A stretch of 64,000 nt of DNA from assembly GCF_011617465.1 (NCBI RefSeq), contig NZ_CP050153.1, positions 3,038,001 to 3,102,000 of the forward strand, written 5' to 3'. How positions within the stretch are numbered: position 1 is the stretch's first letter; every line of letters begins with the position of its first letter. Made by a program: the position numbers and the translations under genes. Below, one piece after another: positions 18,738-27,177 of the stretch. This DNA is from Brevibacterium pigmentatum (GTDB lineage Bacteria > Actinomycetota > Actinomycetes > Actinomycetales > Brevibacteriaceae). The notes under the pieces are model-generated. The model saw only the letters and a program-made list of their open reading frames with translations, was not told the DNA's origin and ran no database searches.

Positions 18738-19148
18738 CTATTCGGGCAGTTCGTACGTCAGCCAGACACGATGAGTGCCGTCGGCTTCGTTCCTCAGCCC
18801 ACCGGTCCCAGTGATCCCGGCCAGATCTCCGGTGCCGCTCGACGGGATGATGACGAACGATTCGTTGTCCCTGTCCTCACCGGATGTCGTCGCGGAATGA
18901 GTGAAGTTGAAGGTGCCCGTGCGTTCGTGCAGGTTCCCTGCGAACGACTCCATGGCGACATAGCCGCCGACGTCGGTCGAATGATCCACCGCGTAGGTGA
19001 ACAGCGTCGTCGAGTGCCCGCTGACTTCGCCGGTGAAATGCTTCTCCATCCGCGCGAGACCGACCGGCGTGGCCGTCGTCGGCGTCTCCTCGCGCGGAAG
19101 ATCGATCGGGGTGAACGTCTCGACGGTGAATGCTCCTGATGCGTCCAT
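18738..19148 (-). CDS. DUF3224 family protein
   Basis: 136 residues of antiparallel-strand character: ARMEKHFTGEVSG, YVAMESFAGNLHERTGTFNF and SGTGDLAGITGTGGL follow the pattern of DUF3224, a small beta-barrel family (allene oxide cyclase-like fold) common in actinobacteria. Function is unknown. Monocistronic; the start is the first ATG of the domain. Confidence 0.8.
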   Translation of the reverse strand: MDASGAFTVETFTPIDLPREETPTTATPVGLARMEKHFTGEVSGHSTTLFTYAVDHSTDVGGYVAMESFAGNLHERTGTFNFTHSATTSGEDRDNESFVIIPSSGTGDLAGITGTGGLRNEADGTHRVWLTYELPE

Positions 19149-19253
19149 GCATCTGCCCTCTCTGCTGGCAGGTCCTCTCGTCCACGGTACCCCGAAAACG
19201 ATCGGGATGGGACCGCCCGCGAGGACAGGAGGGAAGAGTGCGGAAAGCCCGCG

Positions 19254-20510
19254 TCACAGCCAGGGGCGCATCGGCACGAGAGCGCGTTCGGCGAGTTTGG
19301 TCAGCCGGTGGCGGTTGAGCCACTCCGAACCGAGTTCGACACAGTGCATGGAGTCACTGTCGAAAACCTTCTCCATCTCGGCGGCGAATGCACGGTCGAT
19401 GACTTCGACATTCGTCTCGTAGTTGAACGTCAACGACAGCCGGTCGATGTTCGCCGTACCCACCGTCGACCATTCGCCGTCGACAGTGGCGACCTTCGAA
19501 TGGATCATGCTCGCGGTGTAGAGCAGAACCGTGACCTTCGAGTTGATCATCTGCTCGAAGAATCCGCGGGAGAGCCAATCGCCGAGGATGTGGTTGGACT
19601 CCTGCGGAACCATGACCCGCACGTCCACGCCGCGCTCCGCCGCCTCGACGAGAGAGTGCAGCAGCTGCTGGTCGGGAATGAAATAGGGTGTCGTCAGCCA
19701 GATCCGCTTCCGCGCACGGGCGAAGGCGTTGAGATACATACTGCGAATGGGATAGACGAGGTGGATCGGAAGATTCGCCGAGACCCGCAGCTTCGACTCC
19801 CAGGCCGCGGGCGGCACCCATGCGATCTGTTCGTCGGAGTCGTGGAACTCGTTCCACACTTCCGCGATGGTCTGCCGCAGACCCCAGGCTCCGGGGCCGA
19901 CCGATCGCAGGTGGGTGTCGCGCCAGTGACGGGCGTAGAGAGAGCCGATGTTGAACCCGCCGACGAAGGCTACATCGTCGTCGATGACGAGGATCTTCGA
20001 ATGGTTGAAACCCGAATGCCGCATCGGTCCCCGCCAAAACCTCCGCGCCACCGTCGGCAGACGCAGCACACGAACCTGCTCGGAGAGCTGATGGTAGAAC
20101 GAGCTGGGCACCGACAGATTGGCGAAGCCGTCGTAGATGAGATGGACCTCCACACCGCGGGCCGATGCCGCGTTGAATGCGTCGATGAACCTCTGACCCA
20201 CCTCGTCGTTCTTCCAGATGAACGTCTCCATGAGGATCGACTCGCGTGCGGAGCCGATCGCATCGAGCATGTCCTCGTAGAGAGTGGCACCATCGGTGTA
20301 GATGTCGAGCTCTGACTCTTCGACCGTCGAACTGAAGGTCCCCGGTCGCGGAGCAGCGCGCGTCTTTCGTCCCCGCTTCTGGATGAGGTCGATGGCCATC
20401 GAAGCTGCGACGGTCGTCGGCACTGCGCCGACGAGGCCGACTACCGCCCAGGGCACGATTCGCCGCAGACGGTCGACCTGGCGGAGGGAAGGATTTCTCA
20501 GCGGAGACAT
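19254..20510 (-). CDS. Phospholipase D-type cardiolipin synthase-like protein
   Basis: 418 residues. One N-terminal membrane helix (about 14-36) is followed by two phospholipase D domains with HKD motifs: FNHSKILVIDDD and MIHSKVATVDGE. GTANIDRLSLTFNYETNVEV is the typical C-terminal block of bacterial ClsA/ClsB-like enzymes, which condense phosphatidylglycerols to cardiolipin. Both catalytic motifs are intact. Most actinobacteria also have a eukaryotic-type cardiolipin synthase, so the actual lipid product is open. Confidence 0.88.
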   Translation of the reverse strand: MSPLRNPSLRQVDRLRRIVPWAVVGLVGAVPTTVAASMAIDLIQKRGRKTRAAPRPGTFSSTVEESELDIYTDGATLYEDMLDAIGSARESILMETFIWKNDEVGQRFIDAFNAASARGVEVHLIYDGFANLSVPSSFYHQLSEQVRVLRLPTVARRFWRGPMRHSGFNHSKILVIDDDVAFVGGFNIGSLYARHWRDTHLRSVGPGAWGLRQTIAEVWNEFHDSDEQIAWVPPAAWESKLRVSANLPIHLVYPIRSMYLNAFARARKRIWLTTPYFIPDQQLLHSLVEAAERGVDVRVMVPQESNHILGDWLSRGFFEQMINSKVTVLLYTASMIHSKVATVDGEWSTVGTANIDRLSLTFNYETNVEVIDRAFAAEMEKVFDSDSMHCVELGSEWLNRHRLTKLAERALVPMRPWL

Positions 20511-20547
20511 CCGCTCACTCTATCCCCTTCCGTCCCGTCCGCCTGTC

Positions 20548-20691
20548 TCAGGTGAAGATGCTCACTCCCCCGGGCCCGACGAGGCAGCCCACGACGATGA
20601 GCACGACTCCCCAGAGTATCTGTTTCCTGAAGAGGGCAGCGATACCGGAGACGACGAGCAGCGCTGCGATGATCCAGAGAATGACAGCCAC
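20548..20691 (-). CDS. GPGG-motif small membrane protein
   Basis: 47 residues with two hydrophobic helices and the ending VGCLVGPGGVSIFT, which matches the small actinobacterial proteins named for a GPGG motif. The start is a GTG with GGAGT 4 bases upstream. Function unknown. It lies just upstream of the phospholipase D gene on the same strand. Confidence 0.75.
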   Translation of the reverse strand: MAVILWIIAALLVVSGIAALFRKQILWGVVLIVVGCLVGPGGVSIFT

Positions 20692-20926
20692 GGGCACTCC
20701 TTCATTCGTTGATTGCGAAGTTCGCTTACCGGCAACCGGTTCGCCTTCGAAAAGCCAATCTAACACCGCTTCGCTGACCTGGCAGGACGGCGACGGTGCC
20801 TCAGCAGGTGGAACCGGGAACGACACTCCCGGCAAGCGAATCCGATGGAAGAGCGTGCGAACCACCCCCGTACACTGTTGCCGAAGCTGAACTGTTCTGA
20901 CCGGACTTCGAGGCGAGGAGCCAGCC

Positions 20927-22030
20927 ATGCCCCATGATCGCTCACAGGAGGGATATCTCCGGCAGCCGGAGTTCGTCACCGACCTGCTGCAGATCGCCAA
21001 GGGCGTGATCGCCGCCACCGGCGCCTGGTGGGTCTCTGACGCCGTGCTTGACAGTCAGATGCCGTTCCTTGCTCCGTGGACGGCGCTGCTGACGGTCCAC
21101 GCCACCGTCTACCGGTCGTTCTCTCGAGGGGTGCAGACGACGATCGCGTCGACGATCGGCGTGGGCGTGTCCTTCCTCATCGGCAACTACCTCGGTGTCG
21201 GTCTCTGGACTTTCGCTCTGGCGATGTTCGTCGGTCTGGCCGGTGCCCGCCTGTCGTGGATCCGCGACGAAGGAGTGGCGATCGCGACGACGGCGATCTT
21301 CATCCTCGGCTCGGGATTCGACTCCCAGCAGCCTCTGCTCGTCGACCGTCTCCTCGAACTCGCCCTCGGGGTGGCAGTCGGCCTCGCAGTCAATCTCCTC
21401 ATGGTCCCGCCTCTGCGGGACCGACAGGCGGCTCGCTATATCGACAGCGTCAACCGGCAGATGGGCGAAGTGCTCACAGACATGTCGGACCAGTTCTCTC
21501 GCTCCTGGGACTCGGATGCCGCCCAGGAGTGGTTCGAACGGACTGAGGCCATGAGCCGAGAGCTCGAATCGGCGTGGCAGACCGTGCGATTCGCCCGTGA
21601 AAGCCGACGCATCAATCCCCGCACAGCGATCCGGGCCAAGAGACTGCGACGCCGGGCAGACACAGCCGACTCCGCAGAGAAGGAAAGCTACGAGAACATC
21701 CTGTTCAGAGCCGACGAAGGCATCTCCCACCTGCGGAACCTCGCCCGCACTCTCCGTGAAGCCTCCTCATCCGAAAGAGAATGGAACACCTGGTTCCGCG
21801 ATGAGTGGACGTCGATCGTCGCCGAGGCCGGACGGTCCATCGCCGATCCCGATGCCGAGGTCGAACCGATCTTCGACCGTCTCCAACAGCTGTCGACCGA
21901 TATCTCCCAGGATCGGTCGCTTCCAGAGACCACGTGGCCGATCTACGGCTCACTCATCACGAGCCTGCGCCATATCGTCGTCATCGTCGACGATGTCGCC
22001 TCGGCGCGCAGCGCACGGGAATCCGACTGA
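20927..22030 (+). CDS. FUSC / aromatic acid exporter family membrane protein
   Basis: 367 residues. The N-terminal 170 form about six hydrophobic helices: GVIAATGAWWVSD, PFLAPWTALLTVHATVYRS and GVQTTIASTIGVGVSFLIGN match the ArAE/FUSC family. The C-terminal 195 residues are soluble and helical with many Arg and Glu, probably a cytoplasmic regulatory domain. Family members are proposed efflux proteins; the substrate is unknown. The gene runs toward the minus-strand membrane protein gene and ends in a small inverted repeat (CTGAGC-N7-GCTCAG, 22061-22079) that could end both transcripts. Confidence 0.82.
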   Translation: MPHDRSQEGYLRQPEFVTDLLQIAKGVIAATGAWWVSDAVLDSQMPFLAPWTALLTVHATVYRSFSRGVQTTIASTIGVGVSFLIGNYLGVGLWTFALAMFVGLAGARLSWIRDEGVAIATTAIFILGSGFDSQQPLLVDRLLELALGVAVGLAVNLLMVPPLRDRQAARYIDSVNRQMGEVLTDMSDQFSRSWDSDAAQEWFERTEAMSRELESAWQTVRFARESRRINPRTAIRAKRLRRRADTADSAEKESYENILFRADEGISHLRNLARTLREASSSEREWNTWFRDEWTSIVAEAGRSIADPDAEVEPIFDRLQQLSTDISQDRSLPETTWPIYGSLITSLRHIVVIVDDVASARSARESD

Positions 22031-22075
22031 CCCCGACTCCCTGGGCACGTACGCGCGGGTCTGAGCCCGAAGAGC

Positions 22076-22819
22076 TCAGGCCTCTGCCTCGTCGTCGGTG
22101 TCGCGGCGTTCGCGGCGTTCGCGGCGTTCGCTTTCGCGCTTGCTGTACGTTGCTCGCCGAATCTCATCGTCGCTGTCGAAGTTGGAGCCGAGTGCTCCGG
22201 CCAATGTGCCCAGACAAGCCGCCAACCACGCAAGCCTCGGATAGTTGAAGAAGCTCACGGAATGCATGAGTTCGGAACCGAGCTGGCCATCATCGACGAC
22301 GACCAGTCCCAGTGCGAACAAAAAGGCGAACAGGACCAGGAACATCAGGGCCACGCTGGTACCCACCATGATGACCGTGGTGGTGTTGTCCAGCCCGCCC
22401 TGCCATGCGTACACCGCATCGCGCCGCTTGGTCCAGAGGCGATTGCGGAAGATCAGCCAGAAGGTCAGCGCCGCGATGACGAGCAGACCGATCAGGAGCA
22501 GACGCGCCGGATGCAGGGAATCGGCCAATGTCCACATCGAACTGTAGAAGACACCGAATGTGCCCACGGCCGCCGCCGCGGCGATGGAGGTGGTCAGCGC
22601 GGGCAGCATCCGCCCGGGCCGGTTGCTGCGCACCATTCCTGTCAGCAGCCGCAGCCGGTTGAGCCATCCGGGCATCACGATGTATGCGGTGTCATCCCGT
22701 CCCAGACCGGGGTCACCGCGGTCCCCACGCGCACTTCTGAGTTTCGCGATCGATCGCACGGAGTCCTCCAACGAGCTCTGTCTCGTCTTCTCCTGAGTCG
22801 AGAAGATGAGCGCAACCAC
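22076..22819 (-). CDS. Membrane protein, short paralogue of the 14.1-15.2 kb gene
   Basis: 247 residues from a GTG. About four membrane helices followed by a hydrophilic tail with a triple Arg-Arg-Glu-Arg-like repeat. GTFGVFYSSMW and LGSNFDSDDEIR align with the 362-residue protein at 14073-15161, but the roughly 150-residue soluble N-terminal half of that protein is missing here and is replaced by about 60 unrelated basic residues. The region just upstream is the ku promoter, so no hidden first half exists. No function can be assigned. Confidence 0.7.
   Translation of the reverse strand: MVALIFSTQEKTRQSSLEDSVRSIAKLRSARGDRGDPGLGRDDTAYIVMPGWLNRLRLLTGMVRSNRPGRMLPALTTSIAAAAAVGTFGVFYSSMWTLADSLHPARLLLIGLLVIAALTFWLIFRNRLWTKRRDAVYAWQGGLDNTTTVIMVGTSVALMFLVLFAFLFALGLVVVDDGQLGSELMHSVSFFNYPRLAWLAACLGTLAGALGSNFDSDDEIRRATYSKRESERRERRERRDTDDEAEA
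22102..22128. repeat. Three tandem 9-base repeats inside the short paralogue
   Basis: CGCGGCGTT occurs three times in a row. It codes for the charged Arg/Glu repeat in the tail of the minus-strand protein. Such a repeat can expand or contract in frame by slippage. Confidence 0.7.
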
Positions 22820-22911
22820 CAGATTGCGCGGGGCTGGTGCCTGCTCCCTACATTTCCCGGGTCGGCCTGAGGGGGCTAGCCAGTGCTCGAAACCTGCGTT
22901 TCAATGGGGTC

Positions 22912-23820
22912 ATGAGAGCTATCTGGACCGGATCCATCGCCTTCGGCCTCGTGAATGTGCCCGTGAAGCTGTACTCGGCCACGGAGAACCACGACGTGCG
23001 AATGCATCAGGTCCACAAGAAGGACGGAGGGCGGATCCGCAATCAGCATCACTGCGAGGAATGCGGGAAGACCGTCGAGTACGACGACATCGATAAGGCT
23101 TTCGACGACGGCGAGCACCGCGTGGTCCTCACCAGTGAGGACTTCGAGGCTCTTCCGGCAGAGGACAACGACGATATCGACGTCCTGCAATTCGTGCCCA
23201 GCGACGAGATCGACCCCATCATGCTCGAGAAGGCCTACTTCCTCGAGCCGACGTCGAAGACGCCGAAGGCCTACCTCCTGTTGCGTAAGACGCTCGAGGA
23301 CACCGAGCGGACCGCGATCGTCAAGCTCACTCTGCGCACCCGTACGCGTCTGGCCGTGTTGCGGGTCTGCGGAAAGGTCCTCATGATCCAGACCCTGCGC
23401 TGGGCCGATGAGATCCGCGACGTCGACTTCAAGGGCGTGAACTCGAAGGCGAAGATCTCGGACAAGGAACTCGAGATGTCGGAGAAGCTCGTCGAGTCCT
23501 ACTCCGAGGACTTCACCCCCGAGGAGTTCAGCGACGACTACCAGGTCGAGTTGCGCAAACTCATCGACGCGAAGATCGAATCCGGCGAGAGCCTCGACAT
23601 CGAGAAGACCTTCGACGAGGAAGACTCCGAGGAGGACACCGGAGGCGATGTCATCGACCTCATGGAGGCGCTGCGCAAATCCGTGGACAGTTCGCGGTCG
23701 GCGAAGAAGGGGACGCCGGGCAAGAAGTCGAATGCGAAGAAGACCTCGTCGAAGAAGTCGAGCGCGAAACCGAAGAAGTCGACGGCGAAGAAATCGGCCC
23801 CGAAGAAACGCACCGGATGA
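22912..23820 (+). CDS. ku: Ku, DNA end-binding protein of NHEJ
   Basis: 302 residues. The Ku core spans about 1-255 (MRAIWTGSIAFGLVNVPVKL; HKKDGGRIRNQHHC; LEKAYFLEP; ELEMSEKLVESY). Residues after about 265 form a Lys/Ser/Ala-rich tail, the extended C-terminus of actinobacterial Ku that contacts DNA. Homodimeric Ku encircles broken ends and recruits LigD, which is coded at 3.6-6.1 kb. The gene is followed by chaB-like and dps genes on the same strand, so it lies in a DNA-protection neighbourhood. Confidence 0.96.
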   Translation: MRAIWTGSIAFGLVNVPVKLYSATENHDVRMHQVHKKDGGRIRNQHHCEECGKTVEYDDIDKAFDDGEHRVVLTSEDFEALPAEDNDDIDVLQFVPSDEIDPIMLEKAYFLEPTSKTPKAYLLLRKTLEDTERTAIVKLTLRTRTRLAVLRVCGKVLMIQTLRWADEIRDVDFKGVNSKAKISDKELEMSEKLVESYSEDFTPEEFSDDYQVELRKLIDAKIESGESLDIEKTFDEEDSEEDTGGDVIDLMEALRKSVDSSRSAKKGTPGKKSNAKKTSSKKSSAKPKKSTAKKSAPKKRTG

Positions 23821-23887
23821 AGTGCAACCTCAGCCAACCTTGCAGAAACCTCTGGCCATGAACGACACGATAGGAGAAGTTCACACC

Positions 23888-24304
23888 ATGCCGAAGACGA
23901 CGAAGACAGGAAAGCCGAAGGAGACCGAGCTGCCCTCGACGCTGGAGAAGTCGAGCAAGAAGGCGCAGCGGACCTTCGCCAAGGCCTACGACTCGGCCAT
24001 CGACCAATACGGAGACGAGAAGCGCGCTCACCAGGTCGCCTACGACGCTCTCAAACACAGCTATGAGAAGGTCGGCGACAAGTGGGAGGCGAAGGACTCC
24101 TCCGGCCCGTCGGACGCTCAGAGCTCCGGTGGCAAGAACACCGACCGCAAGACCGCCGGCGGAGTCGACGCGAAAGCCTCGAAGGAGCACCTCTACGAGC
24201 AGGCGAAGAAGCTGAAGATCTCGGGACGTTCGTCGATGACGAAGAAAGAACTCGTCGACGCACTCGAGAAGGAGAGCAAGCGCAAGACGAAGCAGAACTC
24301 CTGA
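23888..24304 (+). CDS. ChaB-domain protein with C-terminal Rho-N/SAP-like region
   Basis: 138 residues from an ATG with AGGAGA upstream. The first 65 match ChaB (ELPSTLEKSSKKAQRTFAKA; YDSAIDQYGDEKRAHQVAYD). The last 40 (KEHLYEQAKKLKISGRSSM, then KKELVDALEK) look like the Rho N-terminal / SAP helix-extension-helix fold that binds nucleic acid. ChaB in E. coli was named as a putative regulator of ChaA cation transport, but actinobacterial versions with this second domain are more likely DNA-associated. It lies between ku and dps. Confidence 0.85.
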   Translation: MPKTTKTGKPKETELPSTLEKSSKKAQRTFAKAYDSAIDQYGDEKRAHQVAYDALKHSYEKVGDKWEAKDSSGPSDAQSSGGKNTDRKTAGGVDAKASKEHLYEQAKKLKISGRSSMTKKELVDALEKESKRKTKQNS

Positions 24305-24428
24305 CACCGACCCGAAGCGGCGAAAACGAAGCGGCATGGAGAGTTCTTCCGGCGGCCGAACACCGAGACTACCGTGAGGATCTCCGTCCCGCTGTCCCGA
24401 CAGACGCACAAACAGAGATCGGAGCACC

Positions 24429-24953
24429 ATGACAGACACAGTCACCGTTCCCGAACCGCACGGATCCGAAGACACCCGGAGGGAGAACGCCGAGAGGGGA
24501 TTCGTCGCACCCGAGTCGCTGACGAAGAACCTGCAGAACGTCCTCGTCGACTTCATCGCCCTCAGCCTGGTCGCCAAACAGGCGCACTGGAACATCGTGG
24601 GCACGAACTTCCGAGATCTCCATCTCAACCTCGACGAGGTGACGACAGTGGCCCGCAACGGCAGCGACGCCCTCGCCGAACGGATGAGGGCACTGCACGG
24701 TTCGCCCGACGGACGGCCCGCGGTCATCGCCGCGCAGACCGATCTGGCGACGTTCCCGGCCGGAGAGATCACCACCCACGATGCGATCGACCACGTCGTG
24801 GACGCGATCGAGACGACGGTCGGCAGCATGCGCACCTGCCACGACGAGGTCGACTCCGCCGACCCGACGACCGCGGATCTGTTCCACGAATACATCGCCC
24901 AGCTCGAACAGCAGGCCTGGTTCATCAGCGCCGAGACGCGCCGGCCGAGCTGA
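24429..24953 (+). CDS. dps: Dps-family DNA-protecting ferritin
   Basis: 174 residues. The ferroxidase site elements of Dps are present: KQAHWNIVGTNFRDLHLNLDEV holds the His and the Asp/Glu ligands at the dimer interface. The protein forms 12-mers that oxidise Fe2+ with peroxide and shield DNA. GGAG lies 4-5 bases upstream of the ATG. It is followed by a Cys-rich protein and an SDR in the same direction. Confidence 0.93.
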   Translation: MTDTVTVPEPHGSEDTRRENAERGFVAPESLTKNLQNVLVDFIALSLVAKQAHWNIVGTNFRDLHLNLDEVTTVARNGSDALAERMRALHGSPDGRPAVIAAQTDLATFPAGEITTHDAIDHVVDAIETTVGSMRTCHDEVDSADPTTADLFHEYIAQLEQQAWFISAETRRPS

Positions 24954-25027
24954 GGCCGCCCCCGCGGTGGAGGCACAGCCGCCCCGGCAGCGGTGCCGAT
25001 GACTCACCCACCAGCAAGGAGATTCCC

Positions 25028-25273
25028 ATGTCCGTCTGCGACACCTGCGGAAACGACTACGAACAGACATTCACCCTGTCATTCGGAAACGACTCGTGGA
25101 CATTCGACAGCTTCGAATGCGCGATCCATAAGGCCGCACCCACTTGCGAACACTGCGGATGCCGCATCCTCGGCCACGGTGTCCATGACGGCCAAGCGCT
25201 GTTCTGCTGCTCGCACTGTGCGCGCGAGGCAGGACATACAGAGGCCACCGACGACAAAGGAGGAATACGATGA
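25028..25273 (+). CDS. Cys-rich metal-binding protein (metallothionein-like)
   Basis: 81 residues with nine Cys. The pattern is VCDTCGNDY at the N-terminus, FDSFECAIH in the middle, and CEHCGCRILGH ... FCCSHCARE at the end. This is the widespread bacterial protein often labelled prokaryotic metallothionein-like; it should bind Zn or other soft metals. CAAGGAGATTCCC precedes the ATG, and the stop overlaps the next gene's start (ATGA), so it is coupled to the SDR. Confidence 0.82.
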   Translation: MSVCDTCGNDYEQTFTLSFGNDSWTFDSFECAIHKAAPTCEHCGCRILGHGVHDGQALFCCSHCAREAGHTEATDDKGGIR

Positions 25274-26163
25274 GCGACCAGCTGACCTTCCAGGATCCCA
25301 CCACTCGCTTTCCCGACATCTCACCGCCGAAGCAGGATCAGCCCGAACCGGGACTCGACGCGGAACTCATCCCCGGCACGGATCGCGGTGAGGACAGCTA
25401 CACCGGCACAGGCAGGCTCCGCGGCCGCAGGGCGCTGATCACCGGCTCGGACTCCGGCATCGGATCCGCCGTCGCGATCGCCTTCGCCCGTGAGGGAGCC
25501 GATGTCGCTCTGTCCTATCTGCCCGCCGAGGAGGAGGATGCCCAGCACGTCTGCGAAGTCATCCGCCAGGCCGGCCGCAAGGCCGTGCCTCTCCCGGGAG
25601 ACCTGTCCGATCCCGAGTACTGCCGCGAAGTGGTCCGCCGGGCGGCAGAGGAACTGGGCGGGCTCGATGCGGTGGTCAACAATGCCGGCCGACAGATCGC
25701 CGTCGAAGACATCGCCGACCTCACGGACGAGCAGTGGGAGGACACATTCCGGACGAACATCCACGCGATGTTCCGGGTCTCCCAGGCCGCGCTCGAGCAT
25801 CTCGAGCCTGGGTCGACGATCGTCAACAGCACCTCCGTGCAGGCGTATTCGCCGTCCGCCCACCTCATCGACTATGCGTCGACGAAAGCGGCGATCAACA
25901 ACTTCACGAAGGGACTGGCCACTCAGCTGGCTCCGAAGGGCATCCGAGTGAATTCCGTGGCACCGGGGCCGATCTGGACCCCGCTGCAGGTCTCCGACGG
26001 CCAGCCGAAGGAGGCGCTGCCGCACTTCGGCAAGAACACTCCGCTGGGACGGGCAGGGCAGCCGACAGAGCTCGCACCTGCGTACGTCTTCCTCACCTCG
26101 TCGGAGTCGAGCTACGTGATCGGTGAGACCCTCAACGTCAACGGCGGCCAGCCCACCCCGTGA
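25270..26163 (+). CDS. SDR family oxidoreductase (YhdG/GSP39-like)
   Basis: 297 residues. A 45-residue N-terminal extension precedes the Rossmann fold; TGSDSGIGSAVA (nucleotide loop), NNAGRQ and Tyr-x3-Lys in YASTKAAINNF are intact. The extension with an FPDISPPKQDQPEPG-like stretch is typical of the general-stress SDRs of Bacillus and actinobacteria. Substrate unknown. It is coupled to the Cys-rich protein upstream and the DUF6480 gene follows. Confidence 0.9.
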   Translation: MSDQLTFQDPTTRFPDISPPKQDQPEPGLDAELIPGTDRGEDSYTGTGRLRGRRALITGSDSGIGSAVAIAFAREGADVALSYLPAEEEDAQHVCEVIRQAGRKAVPLPGDLSDPEYCREVVRRAAEELGGLDAVVNNAGRQIAVEDIADLTDEQWEDTFRTNIHAMFRVSQAALEHLEPGSTIVNSTSVQAYSPSAHLIDYASTKAAINNFTKGLATQLAPKGIRVNSVAPGPIWTPLQVSDGQPKEALPHFGKNTPLGRAGQPTELAPAYVFLTSSESSYVIGETLNVNGGQPTP

Positions 26164-26213
26164 GCAACCGCTCCAGGATGGTCACCGCGGCCCCGCGCCC
26201 CGAAGGAGACCTG

Positions 26214-26495
26214 ATGAGTTCACACGATGACAAACAGCCGAAACCGAACACCGACCGGCACGGCACCGGCAATCCCAACCTCGACCCGGGCCCAGCCGGC
26301 GACCCCGACCTCGATGAGGGCGGAAGCGTCCGACCAGGTGCGACTCCTCCTGAGTCGCACTCGGCGACCGCCTCGCCGCCTCACCCTCCGGCGTCGCGGC
26401 CCCCGAAGACGAAATGGGTGATCGTCGGAATCAGTTGCCTGCTGGCGATCATGATCTTCTTCTTCGTCGCCTATATCGTCGGGGTCTTCGGCTGA
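26214..26495 (+). CDS. DUF6480-like single-pass membrane protein
   Basis: 93 residues. A long Pro/Gly/Asp-rich hydrophilic part (LDPGPAGDPDLDEGG; GATPPESHS) is followed by one C-terminal membrane helix (about 67-91). This layout and the GxxPPxES motif fit the actinobacterial DUF6480 family. The ATG at 26214 has GAAGGAG upstream and is preferred to a longer in-frame start that overlaps the SDR stop. Function unknown. Confidence 0.72.
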   Translation: MSSHDDKQPKPNTDRHGTGNPNLDPGPAGDPDLDEGGSVRPGATPPESHSATASPPHPPASRPPKTKWVIVGISCLLAIMIFFFVAYIVGVFG

Positions 26496-26548
26496 TCCGA
26501 CCGCAGCGAAGACTCAGGGACGGTGAGAGGAACGGGAACAGCCCGGTC

Positions 26549-27124
26549 CTAATCACGGTCCTGCGTCGACCGTCCGCTCCCGTCATCAGCCAGTACGCCC
26601 TGCGGGCAGTCGGCTTCGGTCATGGCAGAGAAGAACCGCAGCACGGTCTGGCGCTCCCGGCTGTTCAGGGCCGCGATCACGTCGAAGCGACGGGCATGCT
26701 GGCGACCCACCGACTCGTGCGCTGCCTGCGCGGTCTCCTCTGTCACCTCGACGCTGGTGGTGCGCCTGTCGTGGGGGTGGGGAACCCGGATCAGGTGCCC
26801 ACCGGCGACGAGGCGATCGACGAGCTTCGTCGTCGAGGCGCTGGAGATCCCGACGGCAGCAGCGATGTCCTTGGGAGTGACGATGAGCCCCTGGCGCTGC
26901 GCGCGGATGAGCAGGCGGATGGTGCGCATATCGCTGTCGTTGAGCTGCATATACCGCCGCGACGCCTCGGCGAGGTCGCGTTCGGCCTCGTGCCACTGCC
27001 GCAGGGCCTCCATCAGCGCGGTGCACTCCGCGATCTCGGATTCGGACAGGGCCGAGCGATCGGAGAACTCCGATTCATTCGAAGAGTAGGTCAGCCCAGC
27101 TGCCTTCGAGTCTGCGGACGGCAC
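26549..27124 (-). CDS. MarR family regulator, likely CrtR-type repressor of carotenogenesis
   Basis: 191 residues. The winged helix-turn-helix is clear: LIVTPKDIAAAVGISSASTT (recognition helix region) and HLIRVPHPHDRRTTSVEVT (wing, with the Asp-x-Arg of MarR). The start is a GTG 53 bases from the divergent crtE. In Corynebacterium glutamicum the divergently coded MarR protein CrtR represses crtE and senses prenyl pyrophosphates; position and family argue for the same role here. About 30 extra N-terminal residues precede the domain. Confidence 0.85.
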   Translation of the reverse strand: MPSADSKAAGLTYSSNESEFSDRSALSESEIAECTALMEALRQWHEAERDLAEASRRYMQLNDSDMRTIRLLIRAQRQGLIVTPKDIAAAVGISSASTTKLVDRLVAGGHLIRVPHPHDRRTTSVEVTEETAQAAHESVGRQHARRFDVIAALNSRERQTVLRFFSAMTEADCPQGVLADDGSGRSTQDRD

Positions 27125-27147
27125 GCTGACAGCATACCGCTGACGTG

Positions 27148-27172
27148 TTAGATTGAACTCTCGCCTGGCTAA
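27148..27172. promoter_or_regulatory. Candidate CrtR operator / crtE promoter region
   Basis: The 53-base space between the divergent genes contains TTAG-N17-CTAA (27148-27172) around a possible -10 (TTAGAT). A related element, TTAGCTTAGCTAA, sits in front of crtB. The shared TTAG/CTAA half-sites suggest one regulator for both transcripts. Confidence 0.35.
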
Positions 27173-27177
27173 AGAAA

